From assembly GCF_042186555.1 (NCBI RefSeq), contig NC_133324.1, positions 201,220,640 to 201,284,639 of the forward strand: a DNA stretch of 64,000 bases, written 5' to 3'. Under the pieces are notes generated by a model that worked only from the letters and a program-made list of their open reading frames with translations, was not told where the DNA came from and did not search any database. Positions 45,726 through 57,954 of this stretch are shown in pieces (position 1 is the stretch's first letter; each line of letters begins with the position of its first letter). Made by a program: the position numbers and the translations under genes. The stretch is from Aquarana catesbeiana. Its lineage: Eukaryota; Chordata; Amphibia; Anura; Ranidae.

Positions 45726-47129
45726 AACTGCTAACTACTGTGTAAAGGAAAGATGCACATAACTTGCTATTCTCAGGGTGCTTCGGTCCCGTTATGCGAT
45801 CGGCTCCCAGCAGCCAGCTTCACGGGAGAGGAGGGACAGCCGACAACAAATGCCCTATAGTAAGCTTATGAGTGACGTCCCCACCCAGGCATTCCTTCTG
45901 TTGTCAGCAAGCGCCTTTCCCCCCTGAAGCCAGCCGCTGGGGAGATCATGTGACCAGACTGGAGCACCCAGAGAAATAGGCAAGTACAGTATAATACATC
46001 AAACCTGCAGGTAAGTATACGTCTAATTTTTTTCTTTACGGATAACTTTTACACCTGCTAATAGCAGATGAATAGGGGGAGAGGGTCTGAACAGTGTATG
46101 CAAGGTACACTTTTAAAGCTGAACTTTAAGGAAATCAGCTACCTTTTACAATGTGCTGGATTACTAGAGGTCAAGCAGAATTGCATGCAAAACTTTTTTC
46201 ATTTTGGATAGATTAAGGGAGGGTCATAACCCTTGTCAGTTTTTTTTTTTTGCCCTGTGTGTCCCATTGGGGAGATTTCCCCAATGACCAGACAGCACAC
46301 TTTCTGTCTCAAAGCCAAAACAGGAAGTGAGAGGAAATCCCTGCAACTTAAAGGGGTTGTGAACCCTTGAGTTTTTTCACCTTAATGCATTCTTTATGCA
46401 TTAAGGTGAAAAACCTTCTGTAGTGCAGCAGCCCCCCAGAGCCCCCATTTTACTTGAACGTTCAAGCGACAGGGACGAGCACAGCAGTTCCAGTCGCTGT
46501 CCCGGATCCTCATTGGATAGATTCATAGCAGCAGGAGCCAATGGAGGCAGCAGCAGTACTTGGGAGCGTGCCTGCATGAGTATTCCCTTGGAAATCGGCT
46601 CTCCGTGGGCGCACCTGAGAAGAGGAGGAGCCAGGAACGCTGTGGGGGGACCCCAGAAGAGGAGGATTGGGGCCGCTCTGTGCAAAGCCCTTGCAAAACT
46701 CTGTTATTGGTTAGATTACTTAAACCAAACTGATTTGCATGTGTGTATAAAAATAACTGATTAATGTTACTTTTAACAGGTGAGGCTGGTATTGAAAATA
46801 GACTGTGTACATTTTCCTTTAAAAGGAATTCCAGTGTTGTACTATTTTTAAAATAGCAGGACAGGAGAGAACAAGGTCAGAAGGTTGCTACAATTGGAGA
46901 TGACGGCCCTAATGGAATATTTAGAAGAACGTCTGTTTGTTTTCCAAACACAAAGGGTCGGAACATATTTACCAGTAAACAGAGAAGAACCAAAACGGTC
47001 ATAAAAATTTGTGGTCACACAAAGCTCTTAATCCCAGTGTTTTTATAACAGGCACAACATGTTTTTTTGTTTCTGGTCATTTAAATTATCATAAGGAGTC
47101 AGATTACTAACAACAGTATTATCATTTTT
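45726..47129. other. No host gene seen; diverged repeat 46345-46830
   Basis: 46345-46830 begins TTAAAGGGGTTGTGAACCC and shares GGGGCCGCTCTGTGCAAAG with 13980 and 52800. Frames across it (46423-46764 plus, 46401-46685 minus) are repeat-derived. The rest is unassigned. Confidence 0.4.
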
Positions 47130-48000
47130 TAGACTACTTTAACACTGAGGCAGTTTTCAGGTGTTTTAGCACTAAAAATAGCGCCTGTGAAGCACCTGAA
47201 AACTGCCTCTCATGCCTCCCAATTGTAAAAGCCCAAGCGCACCGCTTGCGGGACAGGAAAAAAAGTACTGCAAGCAGCATCTTTGGGGCGGTGGGAATGA
47301 ATGGGCAGCGCTTGAAAAGCGATTTGAAAGCGCTGTAACACGGGCGCTTTTAACCCCTTCTTGGGGGTTAAAAACGTGCTGCTTAAACAGCGGTGAAACG
47401 GCGCTTTACCGCTAACTGCCCCGCCGCTACAGTGTGAAAGCAGCCTTACTATAAAGTGGCACCACTGTTTGTAGGCTGGAGCAAATCTTTTTTTAGTCTT
47501 TGATAGAGGGGTAGGGTTTGAACCTCTGTTACATTGTCATTGCTCTCTGTGTCCCCTTGTTGAGATCTCTTTGTTGTGGAAATTATCTTTCCAACAGGGA
47601 CAGTGACAAAATCTTGAGCTTCATGTAATTTAAAAAGTGCTTGCTGTTTTTATTCATTTTTAGACTAGGTTCACATGCCATGTAGGAACGCACGCAAAAT
47701 CATGTGCATTTCCACAACAGGCAAAGAAAGCGCACCCCTTTTGCAGGAACATGGTGATGCCATTAATTCTTAATAGCCAATGGCCTTTGGCCAGTGCCAT
47801 TGTTTTTAATGGCAACCAATGTGCCTTGCTAATGTGTGTGGATATGCAGTCCAAAACGCATAGCAACAAAGTACCATATATTTTGGAATTGTGTTTCATT
47901 GGTGGTTTTTTCGCACATAGGACAGCCTTTTGATATGAACGCAAAGCCCAAAAACTAGTGCGCACTGTTGCACCTGCACAGGTGTGAACAGAGCCTGGCT
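47130..48000. mobile_element. Two diverged inverted-repeat elements
   Basis: 47130-47450 has ACTGAGGCAGTTTTCAGG at left and ACAGTGTGAAAGCAGCCTTA at right and is a distant CCTTTCACAC relative. 47663-47998 has AGACTAGGTTCACATGCC at left and GGTGTGAACAGAGCCTGG at right. Both non-coding. Confidence 0.5.
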
Positions 48001-49890
48001 GCATGGATCGAAATCCATCCGGTTCAGCAGGGATTAGTTGAGATTTGATCCATCTATGGGCAGGTTGATTGTACCCAAGATAATTGGTGGTGGAAGGAAA
48101 GTAAATGTAATAATCCTATGGGCTGCTTTAAGCCCAGTACACACGGGCTGATTATCGGGCAGTATTGGCCAGTTTAAAAGAAACCAGCTGACATTCAGTC
48201 TGTGTGTATGGCCAGAGCCGCTGATGGAAATCATGGGGCCTGTCACGATTATGCACGCCCACGGCGACTAGCTAACTGCGACGTGCGTTCCGTGACCGGG
48301 GTATATGAGGAACTAAGGGAATATGGGGGGTACTTCTACTGAGCATGTAAGACTGGCTGTGGTACTTTCACAGCCTGCTCTACCTTTGGCCACCACTAGA
48401 GGGAGACTCTACTCCAATCCAGCTAGCTGACCACACACAGGCAGATACGAATCTTACATACAATCTGGTGCACTCTAAGGGTTGGGGAGCAGTCTAGCAA
48501 TTACTACACACTTCTAGAGTTCCTCCAGCTATCCTGCAAGCTTGAACCCCGGTGTTACTCACTCTTCTCACTGTCCCCACACACCAGACACACAATAAGC
48601 TCTAGCCTGCCACCACCCAACAGTTTGTCCGCAGACTGGTCTGCTGAGCCACCACACACACAGATCTCTGTCTGGAAGATCTGTTAGCTTACAATCTGCA
48701 TGTAATCTGCCAACACGCAGTGCAATTGCATACTGATTGGCACATAACTTAGACCAAGTACTTAGGCACTAAAATACAACCTCTCCAGAGATATGAGTCC
48801 TAGCTCAGTACACAGAAGTCACTTATTAATTTTATCATTTAATATCCCAAAAGTGGGCAGTGCATAAAAGATATACAAAGAAAAAGGATTTACCAAAAAA
48901 GATACAAAAAATACAGAAAGACACATAATTGGCAATTTGCTATGAAAATAAAAAGGGATTAAAACAGAAATAAACTTTACCAAAGTCTATACTTTTAGTA
49001 GAAGCATACTGGAACATGTGAGAACTCCCCAGTTTTGAACTGGCTTAGTGGAAGAACAATGTCCATATCTCAGGCTACCCAATTTATTGAAATATGGATG
49101 TGGGCTGGATTCTAGCCCTTGGCCAATCAACCCTGGGGGGTGTTCCTGTCTCAGCCCACAAATGTTTTGTGTTCTGAAATTACCAGAGTCGAATTGGCCC
49201 AGAACGGCGCTGATTGCAGGGTCATGGACAGGATTTCCGATACCAGCTCATCAGTCCGATCGCGACAGTACCAATTACTGCCTGCCTGCCGCAATCAGGC
49301 TCCATATAACGATTTTGTTTGGTTCTCTAGGATTCCACACATGCTAAAAATTGAGTTACATGTACACATAACCCATCACGTGTACGATCAAAAGAAATTA
49401 TTTTCATCTCTCTGCCGCTAATATTTTAGCTTTTATGAGAGATAAAATAGGTTCCTTAGATCTTTTGATATTAATCAAAGTTTGCAGACCGTGTAGCCAA
49501 GATGACTAGCAGTTTTCTTTGAAGCCTCAGGAAGGTGGCAATCTCTGTTTACTCTAATGGGAACTTTTATTGGCATCTAGGGGTCACTTCAATCCTAGAA
49601 ACTGGCTCTGTCCTTTTCAAATGCCAATGAAAGAACATATGTGGATGACTAATATATTGAATACTATATTTTTAATAAATCAGAATTAAACTACATCTAC
49701 ATATACACTACTAATACAGATAACATCACATCTCGCTAAGGCAAAACTATCCTACGCTTACATTTTCAATACAGGGCCCCGTACAGCCTACCTGACGGGG
49801 CCCCCTTCAGCTCCACCCCTGGTCCTGCCCCTGATCACTCCTTCAGCCCCACCCTTGGCCCCTCCCTAGACCCCGCCTTGAAACAAAGTG
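48001..49890. other. No gene seen
   Basis: 48127-48240 (AGCCCAGTACACACGGGC) looks like one end of a further repeat. 48245-49790 is of uniform character and may be one long unclassified element. Two overlapping frames at 49048-49421 have no family match. Confidence 0.35.
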
Positions 49891-49894
49891 CAGG

Positions 49895-50150
49895 CTTGTC
49901 TTCTAGTGATAGACAAAGCCGCCAATGCCATAATATATTGCAGACAGTGCCACCTATGCCGCCAATGCCATAATGTACTGTAGACCGTGCCGCCAATGCC
50001 ATTGGCAGCATAGGTGGCACTGTCTATGCAGGCAGCATGGGTGGCACTGTCTGCAGCACATTATGGCATCGGCGGCATGGATGGCACTGTCTGCAGCACA
50101 TTATGGCATGGGTGGCACTGTCTGCAGAACATTATGGTTGGTCCATAACG
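49895..50150. repeat. Inverted minisatellite of GGTGGCACTGTCTGCA-type units
   Basis: Left half has units on the minus strand (CAGACAGTGCCACCTATGCC, CCGCCAATGCCATAATGTAC) and the right half the same units on the plus strand (GGCAGCATAGGTGGCACTGT, CACATTATGGCATCGG), with the turning point near 50000. Units are about 30-45 bp. Confidence 0.75.
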
Positions 50151-51922
50151 CATGTGCTGCCTGCAGAGATGGTGCTGTCAATGCAATAATGTATAGATGC
50201 TGCTGCAGACACAGTGATATAGTAGATCTTGAATCGCCCCCTCAAGCACACACCTGTGTTAGCCAGGCCCCATGAGCCACTTCCTCTCTGATCCTGCTGC
50301 TGCTGCCTGGAGTGTCAGTCACAAACAATTTTAGACGTCTGCTGCTTCCTTCTTCTGACGCCGATGCCGTTCGCCCTCACCACTTATCAGTCTGTCTGTC
50401 TCAGGCCGAGTGGAGAACAGAGCAGAGTGCCATGAGCAGAGGGAGAGGAATCACTCCGCCAGGGAAGGCAAATTATGCAGGCCGGGACTTGAGCCAGCAT
50501 GAGGAGCAGGCATGGAAGAGACATGCGCCGAAACTGAAGAAATAGTCCCTCCCTCCCACCCACAAGAACATCAGTACGGAGGTGGCAAAAAAAAATAACA
50601 CCTAAAAAGTCGAAGGGTGGGGGTAGAGGTCGGCTGATGATGGGTCATGGGGTGCTGGCTGAAGGAATATTTTTTTATTCTGCATCAACTCAGTCTCTGT
50701 GCAGATTGCCCGGGCCCGGTACAACAGGGCCAGCTGTACTGCCTATCAGTGGCCTTGTGTATGGCAGGCAGTCCGACAGCAGCCGGCCAAACATTCGGCT
50801 TCTTTCGAAGGGGCATGACCGAAAAAGGTCTGCCGATCTGCACCGGTGTGGTTGGGAGAAGAGATCTCTGCACGAACAGGGAATAGTTAGCACACTGGCA
50901 CCTCCCAAGCTTTTCGTTTTGGCCCGCTGAGTTGAACGGAAAAAAAAAACTGGTGGCGTGTACCAAGCTTTAGAGAGATTTCCCTTTGCTTTACTTTCTG
51001 TCAGGTGACCATATAAAAAGTGATGGAAAATCTCATCAGTAGGGATACCGAAGGCAACAAATCTTAACCCACTCACCCAAAACTTAATACAAACGTTGTT
51101 ACAGCCGTTTCAAAGTGAAATGTGTTAAAAGTCAATGAATTTTATATTCCATGTTTGGTAGACAGCGCTTAATTAAATGAATCTTCTCAATTGGTATTCA
51201 TGTTTTAAAAAACGTATACAAAATTTATTATATAGTATATGTACGTATTGTTAGCTATACTTACATATGCAGGCACTCTTCTTTCTTTGCAGGGCAACAA
51301 AATGGTTGTGATTACAATTGTTCCCCATAATGCACATCTATAAGTCAGCCAATCCATTAAAACAAAGTACTGCCTACGTAGCTGACTTGTTATCTCAACA
51401 GCTTTTACGTAATTAGGAGAGGTCATAGCAGCCAATCTGTATTAAATTATAATAACAAAGGTATGGAAGAACAAGCATCTGCAAACTTGAGTCACATCAA
51501 AGCTTATTGTAAGCAAAATATGTTTACTTTTCCTGTGAGCTGCCCATACTTGGAAGACATTGGGTGTGTTTCAAAGCAAAAATGTACCCAACACTACTGG
51601 TACGTGTGACCGTTTTTTCAAATACCTTTTAACAGGGTGGATTTGATTTAAATCAAGTCGAATTAAATCGCGATTTAGCCCAGGTTCACATTGCTGCAGG
51701 ATTGATTTCATTCCCGCATGTCAGTCCAACAGTTTCAGAAACATCTGTGCGGTTTCCTGCACAGATGTCTGTTGAAATCGCACCTGAAATCGTAAAAAGC
51801 AGTACAGAAACTACTTTTGGGAATCGGTGTGGCGCTGCAAAGTCGGCGTTGCATTGATTCGGACGGTTCCATTGCAAGGAACAATAGCCGCCGATTTGAC
51901 ATGTCAAAGTCAATGCTGTGGG
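50151..51922. other. No gene seen; partial repeat 50690-50985
   Basis: 50690-50985 carries GCAGATTGCCCGGGCCCGG and a GGTGGCGTGTACCAAGCTTT end, a diverged inverted-repeat element. Frames across it on both strands (50637-50930, 50690-51076) are shadows of it. 51665-51900 is a fragment beginning TAGCCCAGGTTCACATTGC. Confidence 0.4.
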
Positions 51923-51958
51923 TGGGTGTGTGTGTGTGTGTATGTATGTGTGTGTGTG

Positions 51959-52023
<65 letters not shown>
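51923..52023. repeat. Compound (GT)n(TATG)n(TA)n microsatellite
   Basis: GT repeats, then TATG, then about 30 TA units. Open frames across it are artefacts. Confidence 0.95.
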
Positions 52024-52027
<4 letters not shown>

Positions 52028-52660
52028 TTATATTAATGCTGGTAAAATGTCATATGAAATGATGTGTCTGGTATTGGTTTTGAAATGTAACACCTATGAT
52101 AGCAAACAAAGTTGCTCTATTCTTTGTTTAGCAAACACGAAATCTGTTTCTATTATGGGTGGTGCAAGTTGGGTTCCTGCTAGTGTGAACAGGTTCTGTG
52201 ACCTAGGTACTGGAGACTGGTAGCTAATTTAGCACAGAACATTAATAAAGAAAAAGACGGTCCTTGCTTCGTGGTTGCCGACCAGAAAATTACCAAAAGA
52301 AATGCTGAAATCATGTAAGTGTTTCATTTGTTTACCTTCATACAGATAGACCTAGTGTTCAAGGGGCAAGACACTGAAGCATTGGAAATTTGTCAAGCAA
52401 GAAGGATGTAGTTTTTGAATTGTTTTGGAATTATAGCTCTGTGTTTTTTAACAAGATAACAAATGCTATTTAGCGATTTCACAGAAGATTATAGCGTAAA
52501 AAAATTCATAGCAGTGGCTGACAGTTCTACAGTATCGCAGTAGCACAGATTTAAGTAATGAAGTGTTAGTCAAAAATAAAAGGGTAAGGGTATATCAGGA
52601 AATACAGTGCAGCACACATACAGCTTAGTACATGTAGTCCTGGACAGGAAAAGAAGGGAT
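52024..52660. other. No feature seen
   Basis: AT-rich sequence without recognisable frame or repeat end. Confidence 0.4.
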
Positions 52661-52866
52661 TTAAAGTGATTCTAAAGGCAGAAGTTATTTTAACTTTGCT
52701 ATAGGGGCACTCTATACTATACTTTACAGCTTGCTATAGGGGAATTCTGAAGGCAGGAGGAGCCAGAAGCATCGGCGGGGGACCCCAGAAGTGGAGAATT
52801 GGGGCTGCTCTGTGCAAAACCATCATTTAAACAAACAAAAAAATCTGACTTTTACAATCACTTTAA
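52661..52866. mobile_element. TTAA-flanked MITE with AGTGATTCTAAA termini
   Basis: TTAA at 52661-52664 and 52863-52866; left AGTGATTCTAAAGGCAGAAG, right CTGACTTTTACAATCACT. Contains GGGGCTGCTCTGTGCAAAAC, shared with 13980 and 46670. Confidence 0.75.
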
Positions 52867-52940
52867 GTGCTCTGTGCAGGGAAGAGCAACACCTGAACCC
52901 AGAGAAGCTGGAAGGTAATATTAAGCCATTACAATTGCAT

Positions 52941-53125
52941 TAAGCCCCCTTTCACACCGAGCTGCCTATAGCGTCGGCGGTAAAACGCCGCTATTTTTAG
53001 CGGCGTTTTACCGTCGGATTGGCGGCGCATTTCGGCTGCTAGCGGGGGCGAAAGGGTTAAAACCACCCGCAAAGCGCCACAATAGCGGCGTTTTGCCAGC
53101 GGTATCCCAGCACTGCCCCATTGAT
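52941..53125. mobile_element. 'CCTTTCACAC' element, truncated by LINE junction
   Basis: Begins AAGCCCCCTTTCACACCGAG, contains the hairpin GCGGTAAAACGCCGCTA/TAGCGGCGTTTTACCG (52978-53013), and stops abruptly near 53125 where LINE sequence starts. Confidence 0.65.
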
Positions 53126-53560
53126 TGGAGGATGTGGAAATGGGGTAAACAGTTCAATCTCTGTATTTGCAGACTATACCAAGGTAAGCAGGGCAATCAC
53201 TTCTCCGCAGGATGTGGAAACAAAAAAGATCTGAACAAATTAATGAGGTGGGCAACTACATGGCAAATGAGGTTTAATGTAGAAAAATGTAAAATAATGC
53301 ATTTGGGTGGCCAAAATATGAATGCAATCTATACACTGGGGGGAGAAGCTCTGGGGGAATCTAGGTTTGAAAAGGACCTGGGGGTCCTAGTAGATGATAG
53401 GCTCAGCAATGCCAAGTGGCTGCTAACAAAGCAAACTGAATATTGGAATGCATTAAAAAGGGGATCAACTCCAGAGATAAAACGATAATTCTCCCGCGCT
53501 AAAAGACTCTGGTCCGGCCTCACCTAGAGTATGTTGTCTAGTTCTGGGCAACTATATGTA
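53125..53560 (+). pseudogene. L2/CR1-like LINE reverse transcriptase fragment, decayed
   Basis: A short frame around 53170 reads TTTGCAGACTATACC, i.e. F-A-D-Y, a mutated form of the catalytic FADD box. A second frame gives KLMRWATTWQMRFNVEKCKI and then RFEKDLGVLVDDRLS, the typical region after the catalytic site in L2/CR1-type reverse transcriptases. Then follow CTCTGGTCCGGCCTCACC and GAGTATGTTGTCTAGTTC (the RPHLEYCVQF-like block, with a stop). Frame changes and a missing segment near 53415 show it is dead. In the family this enzyme copies element RNA at a nicked target. Confidence 0.8.
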
Positions 53561-53939
53561 ACGTCCTTTTCCTTCCCAGGACTACATGTTCCATGAGACA
53601 TTGCTCCTCACACACTGACTTTCAAATACTCTCAGGGACTTACCTGTATGAGCAGTGTACTGAGCTGCATGTATGCTGCGCTGTGTATACTGACATGTAT
53701 GGAAGGTGTACAGAGCCGTACGTGTGCTGCAATGTATTTCCTGATATGTAAACAAATAACGTGTTCTTTATGCAGGCTGACCAACTAATTGATTATGAAA
53801 AAAGTTGACAACTATTTTCATAATCCATTATGTTGATTAGTTGTTTCAGCCCTATTGGGTATACTTGCTCTGAAATTTATTACGCTCCGCCACTTTAACC
53901 CTTTTGCTGCCAAAGCTGTCTGTTTTTTTGCACACATGT
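53561..53939. other. No feature seen
   Basis: Contains CTACATGTTCCATGAGACATT, possibly a MITE remnant, and nothing else. Confidence 0.4.
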
Positions 53940-54890
53940 CTAACCGCTTGCCGACCGGCTCGCACCGATAAACGTCAGCAGAAGGGCACGTACAGGCAGA
54001 TTAACGTACCTCTACGTTGCCCTTTAAGAAATGGTTTGCGGGCGCGTTGCGACCCTGAGTGTGATCGCGGGTCCCACAGACTCGATGTTCACGGGTCCAC
54101 CTGCGATCGTCTCACGGAGAGGAAGAACTGGGAAATGCTAATGTAAACAAGCATTTCCCTGTTCTGCCTAGTGACACTGATCACAGTTCCCTGTGATCGG
54201 GAGTGGTGATCAGTGTCATGTCACACATAGCCCATCCCCTCCACAGTTAGAATCACTCCCTAGGACACACTTAACCCCTACAGCACCACCCCTTCACTGC
54301 TAGTCACATTTACACAGTAATCAATGCATTTTTAATTGCACTGATCGCTGTATAAATGTGGTCCCAAAATCGCGCCAAAAGTGTCAGATGTGTCCGCCAT
54401 AATGTTGCAGTCATGATAAAAATCACTGATCACCGCCATTACTAGTAAAAAAAAATTATTAATAAAAATGCCAAACTATCCCCTATTTTGTAGACGCTAT
54501 AACTTTTGCGCAAACCAATCAATAAATGCTTATTGCAATTTTTTTTTTTACCAAAAATATGTAGAAGAATACATATCAGCCTAAACTGAGGGAAAAAAAT
54601 GTTTTGTAATATATTTTTTGGGGGTCTTTATTATAGCAAAAATTTAAAATTAATGCTTTTTTTTTCAAAATTGTCTCTATTTTTTTGTTTATAGCGCAAA
54701 AAATAAAAACCGCAGAGGTGATCAAATACCACCAAAAGAAAGCTCTATTTATGGGGAAAAAAGGACATCAATTTTGTTTGGGAGCCTCATCGCAAGACTG
54801 CGCAATTATCAGTTAAAGCAACGCAATGCCGAATCGCAAAAAGTGCTCTGGTCTTTGGGCAACCAAATGGTCCAGGGCTTAACTGGTTAA
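53940..54890 (+). mobile_element. TTAA-flanked element, 'CCGCTTGCC' subfamily, copy F
   Basis: Left end CTAACCGCTTGCCGACCGG with the first TTAA mutated; right end AACTGGTTAA at 54890. Collinear with 24852-25801. The right TTAA (54887-54890) is also the left TTAA of the next element. Confidence 0.8.
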
Positions 54891-55740
54891 CCTCTTGCTT
54901 TCTGGGCACTTGAACCCTCCTCCTGCCCAGACTAATTTTTAGCTTTCAGCGCTGTCACACTTGACAATTGCGCGGTCATGCTACACTTTACTCAAATGAA
55001 ATTTTTATCATTTTTTTCAGACCAATGGAGCTTTCTTTTGGTGGTATTTAATCACCCCTTGGGTTTTTATTTTTTGCTAAACAAATAAAAAAAGACAAAT
55101 GTTTGAGAAAAAAAAACAAACATGTTTCATAGTTTGTTATAAAATTTTGCAAACGGGTCATTTTTCTCCTTCATTGATATTCGCTGATGAGGCGGCACTG
55201 ATGGGCACAGATAAGGCGACACTGATGGGCACAGATAAGGCGACACTGATGGGCACAGATAAGGCGACACTGATGGGCACAGATAAGGCGACACTGATGG
55301 GAGGCACTGATGGGCACTGGTAGGTGGTATTGATAGGCAGCACTGGTGATGAGGCACTGATGGGTGGTGCTATGGGCACTGGTAGGCGACACAGAAGCCT
55401 CTGCAGAGGCTCTCCACGATAGAGACTGATGTCCCTCTCACAGCCGCCGGTGATCGGCTTTATTTTTTCTCCTCACGCTACCAGCAGGAGGAGAAAAAAA
55501 TAGCCGATTACCAGCTCTGTTTACATCACATGAACAGCTGTCATTGGCTGACAGCTGATCACGTGGTAAGGGGGTGGGATCAACCCCTTACTCTGATCTG
55601 TGATCAGCCGAGTCTCATAGACTCGCTGATCACAGAGCGCGCCACGCGCGCCCTGCAGGGGGCACGCTGGACGCCCTCCTGGCAAATTGGGTCCGCGCTG
55701 TAGCCGTCTTTCGGCTATAGCGTGGACGGGAGGTGGTTAA
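54887..55740 (+). mobile_element. TTAA element with internal minisatellite, copy I
   Basis: TTAA at 54887-54890 and 55737-55740; left TTAACCTCTTGCTTTCTGGG, right GGGAGGTGGTTAA. Collinear with 25923-26795 (CTTTCAGCGCTGTCACAC, GACAATTGCGCGGTCATG). Confidence 0.8.
55190..55390 (+). repeat. 24-bp minisatellite within copy I
   Basis: Four to five near-perfect units of ACTGATGGGCACAGATAAGG plus CGAC, followed by irregular GGCACTGATGGG units. All three forward frames stay open across it, giving spurious repeats such as ATLMGTDK. Confidence 0.9.
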
Positions 55741-56120
55741 AAAAAAAATCATTTTAGCCCTGAAGATTTCACAAACCCCAAAACATTATATATTTTCTGA
55801 AAGCAGACGCCCTAGAGAACAAAATAATTGTTCCAATTTTTTATATCGTATATTCTACCTGCAAAGGTCTAGGAAATGCAACATTTCTGAAAAAATAGTA
55901 CACTAACGTAAATGCTATAAAGTACTCCAGTTTTTTTTTGGTAAAATGTAAAAGATGGGATTGCACCGAGTAAATACCCAACACGTTATACCTTAAATTT
56001 GTGTGTGCCTGTGGAATGGCGACAAACTTCAGTACCCTATATTTTCCATTGGCAAAGCCCCCTATAGGTCATCAGTTTAGCCTTATGGTTGAAGTCTGGT
56101 GCTAGAAATATATTGTTCTG
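55741..56120 (+). mobile_element. Fragment related to TTAA element copy A
   Basis: CCCCAAAACATTATATATTT, GACGCCCTAGAGAACAAAAT, CCGAGTAAATACCCAACACG and TGGAATGGCGACAAACTTC occur in the same order as in copy A. Confidence 0.55.
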
Positions 56121-57344
56121 ATTCCGGCGTGCGTGTGAGTAAAATTTTTTTTTTCTTTTTGGGTAGGGATAATTTTATGTGCTTGGGTATAAAGTTTTTA
56201 CACATTTTTTGCTATTTAAAAAAAAAAAAAATCCTCTTGTTATTTAAAACACATGTACCAGAAAGGTTCACCTGCATAACATTTTTGGTTTGTCACATTT
56301 TCAGCTTTATAAATATAATAGACCCCTAGTAATTCATACACAACTTGGCCCACAGCAGGGGTGGAGGATCCCTTTAAACGTCTTGGCACAGAATATGTAC
56401 AAAAAGATTCTGAATATCTGCTCTGCATGTCCTGAAAGCAGTTAGTGGGTTTACTGCGCTTTAGCAAAGATGAAATTCAATCTGGTAATTACCTGCAATG
56501 GCTTAAATTCATGACATAAACAAAGGCCAAACGGCTATACACCAAGGGTCTTTGTCCGCTTGTAATTTAACTGGTACTATTACAGTAACATCTGATTTGT
56601 TTATAGCTTATTTATCAGCTAATCCTTTATAAAACCAACTAAAGCACAAATTAAACGTTCTTTGCTCTCAACTACTTTATGGATTGCACAATTTATCTAA
56701 TTGTTTCCATGCTTTCCAATGGACCGCTGCAGAAACTGTATGGAATGTGCTTCTAAATTTGTAGCATCATGTAACACCTTTCTGTTTCGTTTAAAGTTGC
56801 ATTTAACATATAAACTAAATATATAGTTTTATTAGGCAAAAACTATTATTGTACAGTTTTACCAAATCTTGACATACCTATACTACTGGCCATAGCAGTC
56901 TCATGTCTAGAGGCAGCAGCAGATGTTGCCAGACACCCACAGCAGACAGGTCTCCATATATTGTATGTTGTATGGGTGTCTGGTGGTGCCAAATCAATAT
57001 TATTTAAGGACTAGACTGCTGAAAATGTTTGCGCCTCTTTGAATAAACATTTTTTTTCTGCAAACTACTTGCCTCAATGACCTGATATGGTTTCTTTGTT
57101 AACCAGGGTACATTTCTCTCTTCCTCCAGTGCTTGCCATATCTACACATTTCTGAATATTAAGTATTATTTTTCCATACATTATAGTAGCACACTATACC
57201 TTTATTTGGTCATACTGTAGGGTTTGTTATATGCCCTATTAAAGTGTTTGTTGATGTATTGAACTACTTGCCATATTTTTTAGAAATCTACTTTCTGTAC
57301 GTTATCTGTATCTTAAGGCCTGGTCTTATACCAGATGAAGATGA
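56121..57344. other. No gene seen
   Basis: No repeat end, RNA gene or conserved frame recognised. Confidence 0.4.
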
Positions 57345-57352
57345 ACGATTTA

Positions 57353-57954
57353 CCGTATTTATCGGCGTATAACACGCACTTTTTTCCCCTTAAAATCAGG
57401 GGGAAATCGCGGGTGCGTGTTATACACCGATCCCCTGCGATCCTGAGCTGCCAAAACGTCAAAATTGCCGACCGCGATTTGAAAATGGCGCCGCCGGCGC
57501 CGAAATACACAGAGCCAGTCCTCGGCTCTTCTCGGCCACTTTTGGCTTCACTCGAGCGCTGCCCGAACCTAGCCGAGTGTACTCGGCTAGGTTCGGATAG
57601 CTCCGCTCACAGTCACGCCCATCCCGGGTGGGACTACGAGTGGAGCCGAAAGTGAACGAGAGCCGCCGAGAAGAGCCGAGGACCGGCTCTGTGTATTTCG
57701 GCGCCGGCGGCGCCATTTTCAAATCGCGGTCGGCGATTTTGAAGCCCAGTATGGCAGGGGATCACAGGATCGAAGGCTGCACTGGGGCAAGGCTGCACTG
57801 AGGAAGGCTGCACTGACATGGCTGCACTGAGAAGGCTGCAATGATGGGCATTTAAATGTAAGTTTTTTTCCCTTCAACTTCCCTCCTAAAAGTTTTTTTT
57901 TCCTTAAAATTCCCTCCTAAACTTGGGGTGCGTGTTATACGCCGATAAATACGG
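57353..57954. mobile_element. MITE with CCGTATTTATCGGCGTATAA termini and internal hairpins
   Basis: Left CCGTATTTATCGGCGTATAA and right TTATACGCCGATAAATACGG are perfect 20-bp complements. Inside, 57461-57536 and 57665-57740 form a 76-bp inverted repeat with two mismatches that I see, and 57563-57578 with 57581-57596 a perfect 16-bp stem on a 2-nt loop. 57775-57845 is a short GGCTGCACTGA-type tandem array. GC-rich arms keep frames open on both strands, giving the same peptide (MAPPAPKYTEPVLGSSR) from each strand. Non-coding. Confidence 0.8.

Noticed and set aside
49973..50275. Cys/His-rich 100-codon frame as a zinc-finger-like protein
   Set aside because: It is a translation of the inverted minisatellite; Cys/His spacing follows the DNA unit length, not a zinc-finger pattern.
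51817..52062. Frames with VCVCVCM and YIYIYI runs
   Set aside because: Compound GT/TA microsatellite.
55099..55392. Overlapping frames with regular peptide repeats such as ATLMGTDK or SVPISVAL
   Set aside because: A 24-bp minisatellite keeps every frame open; not coding.
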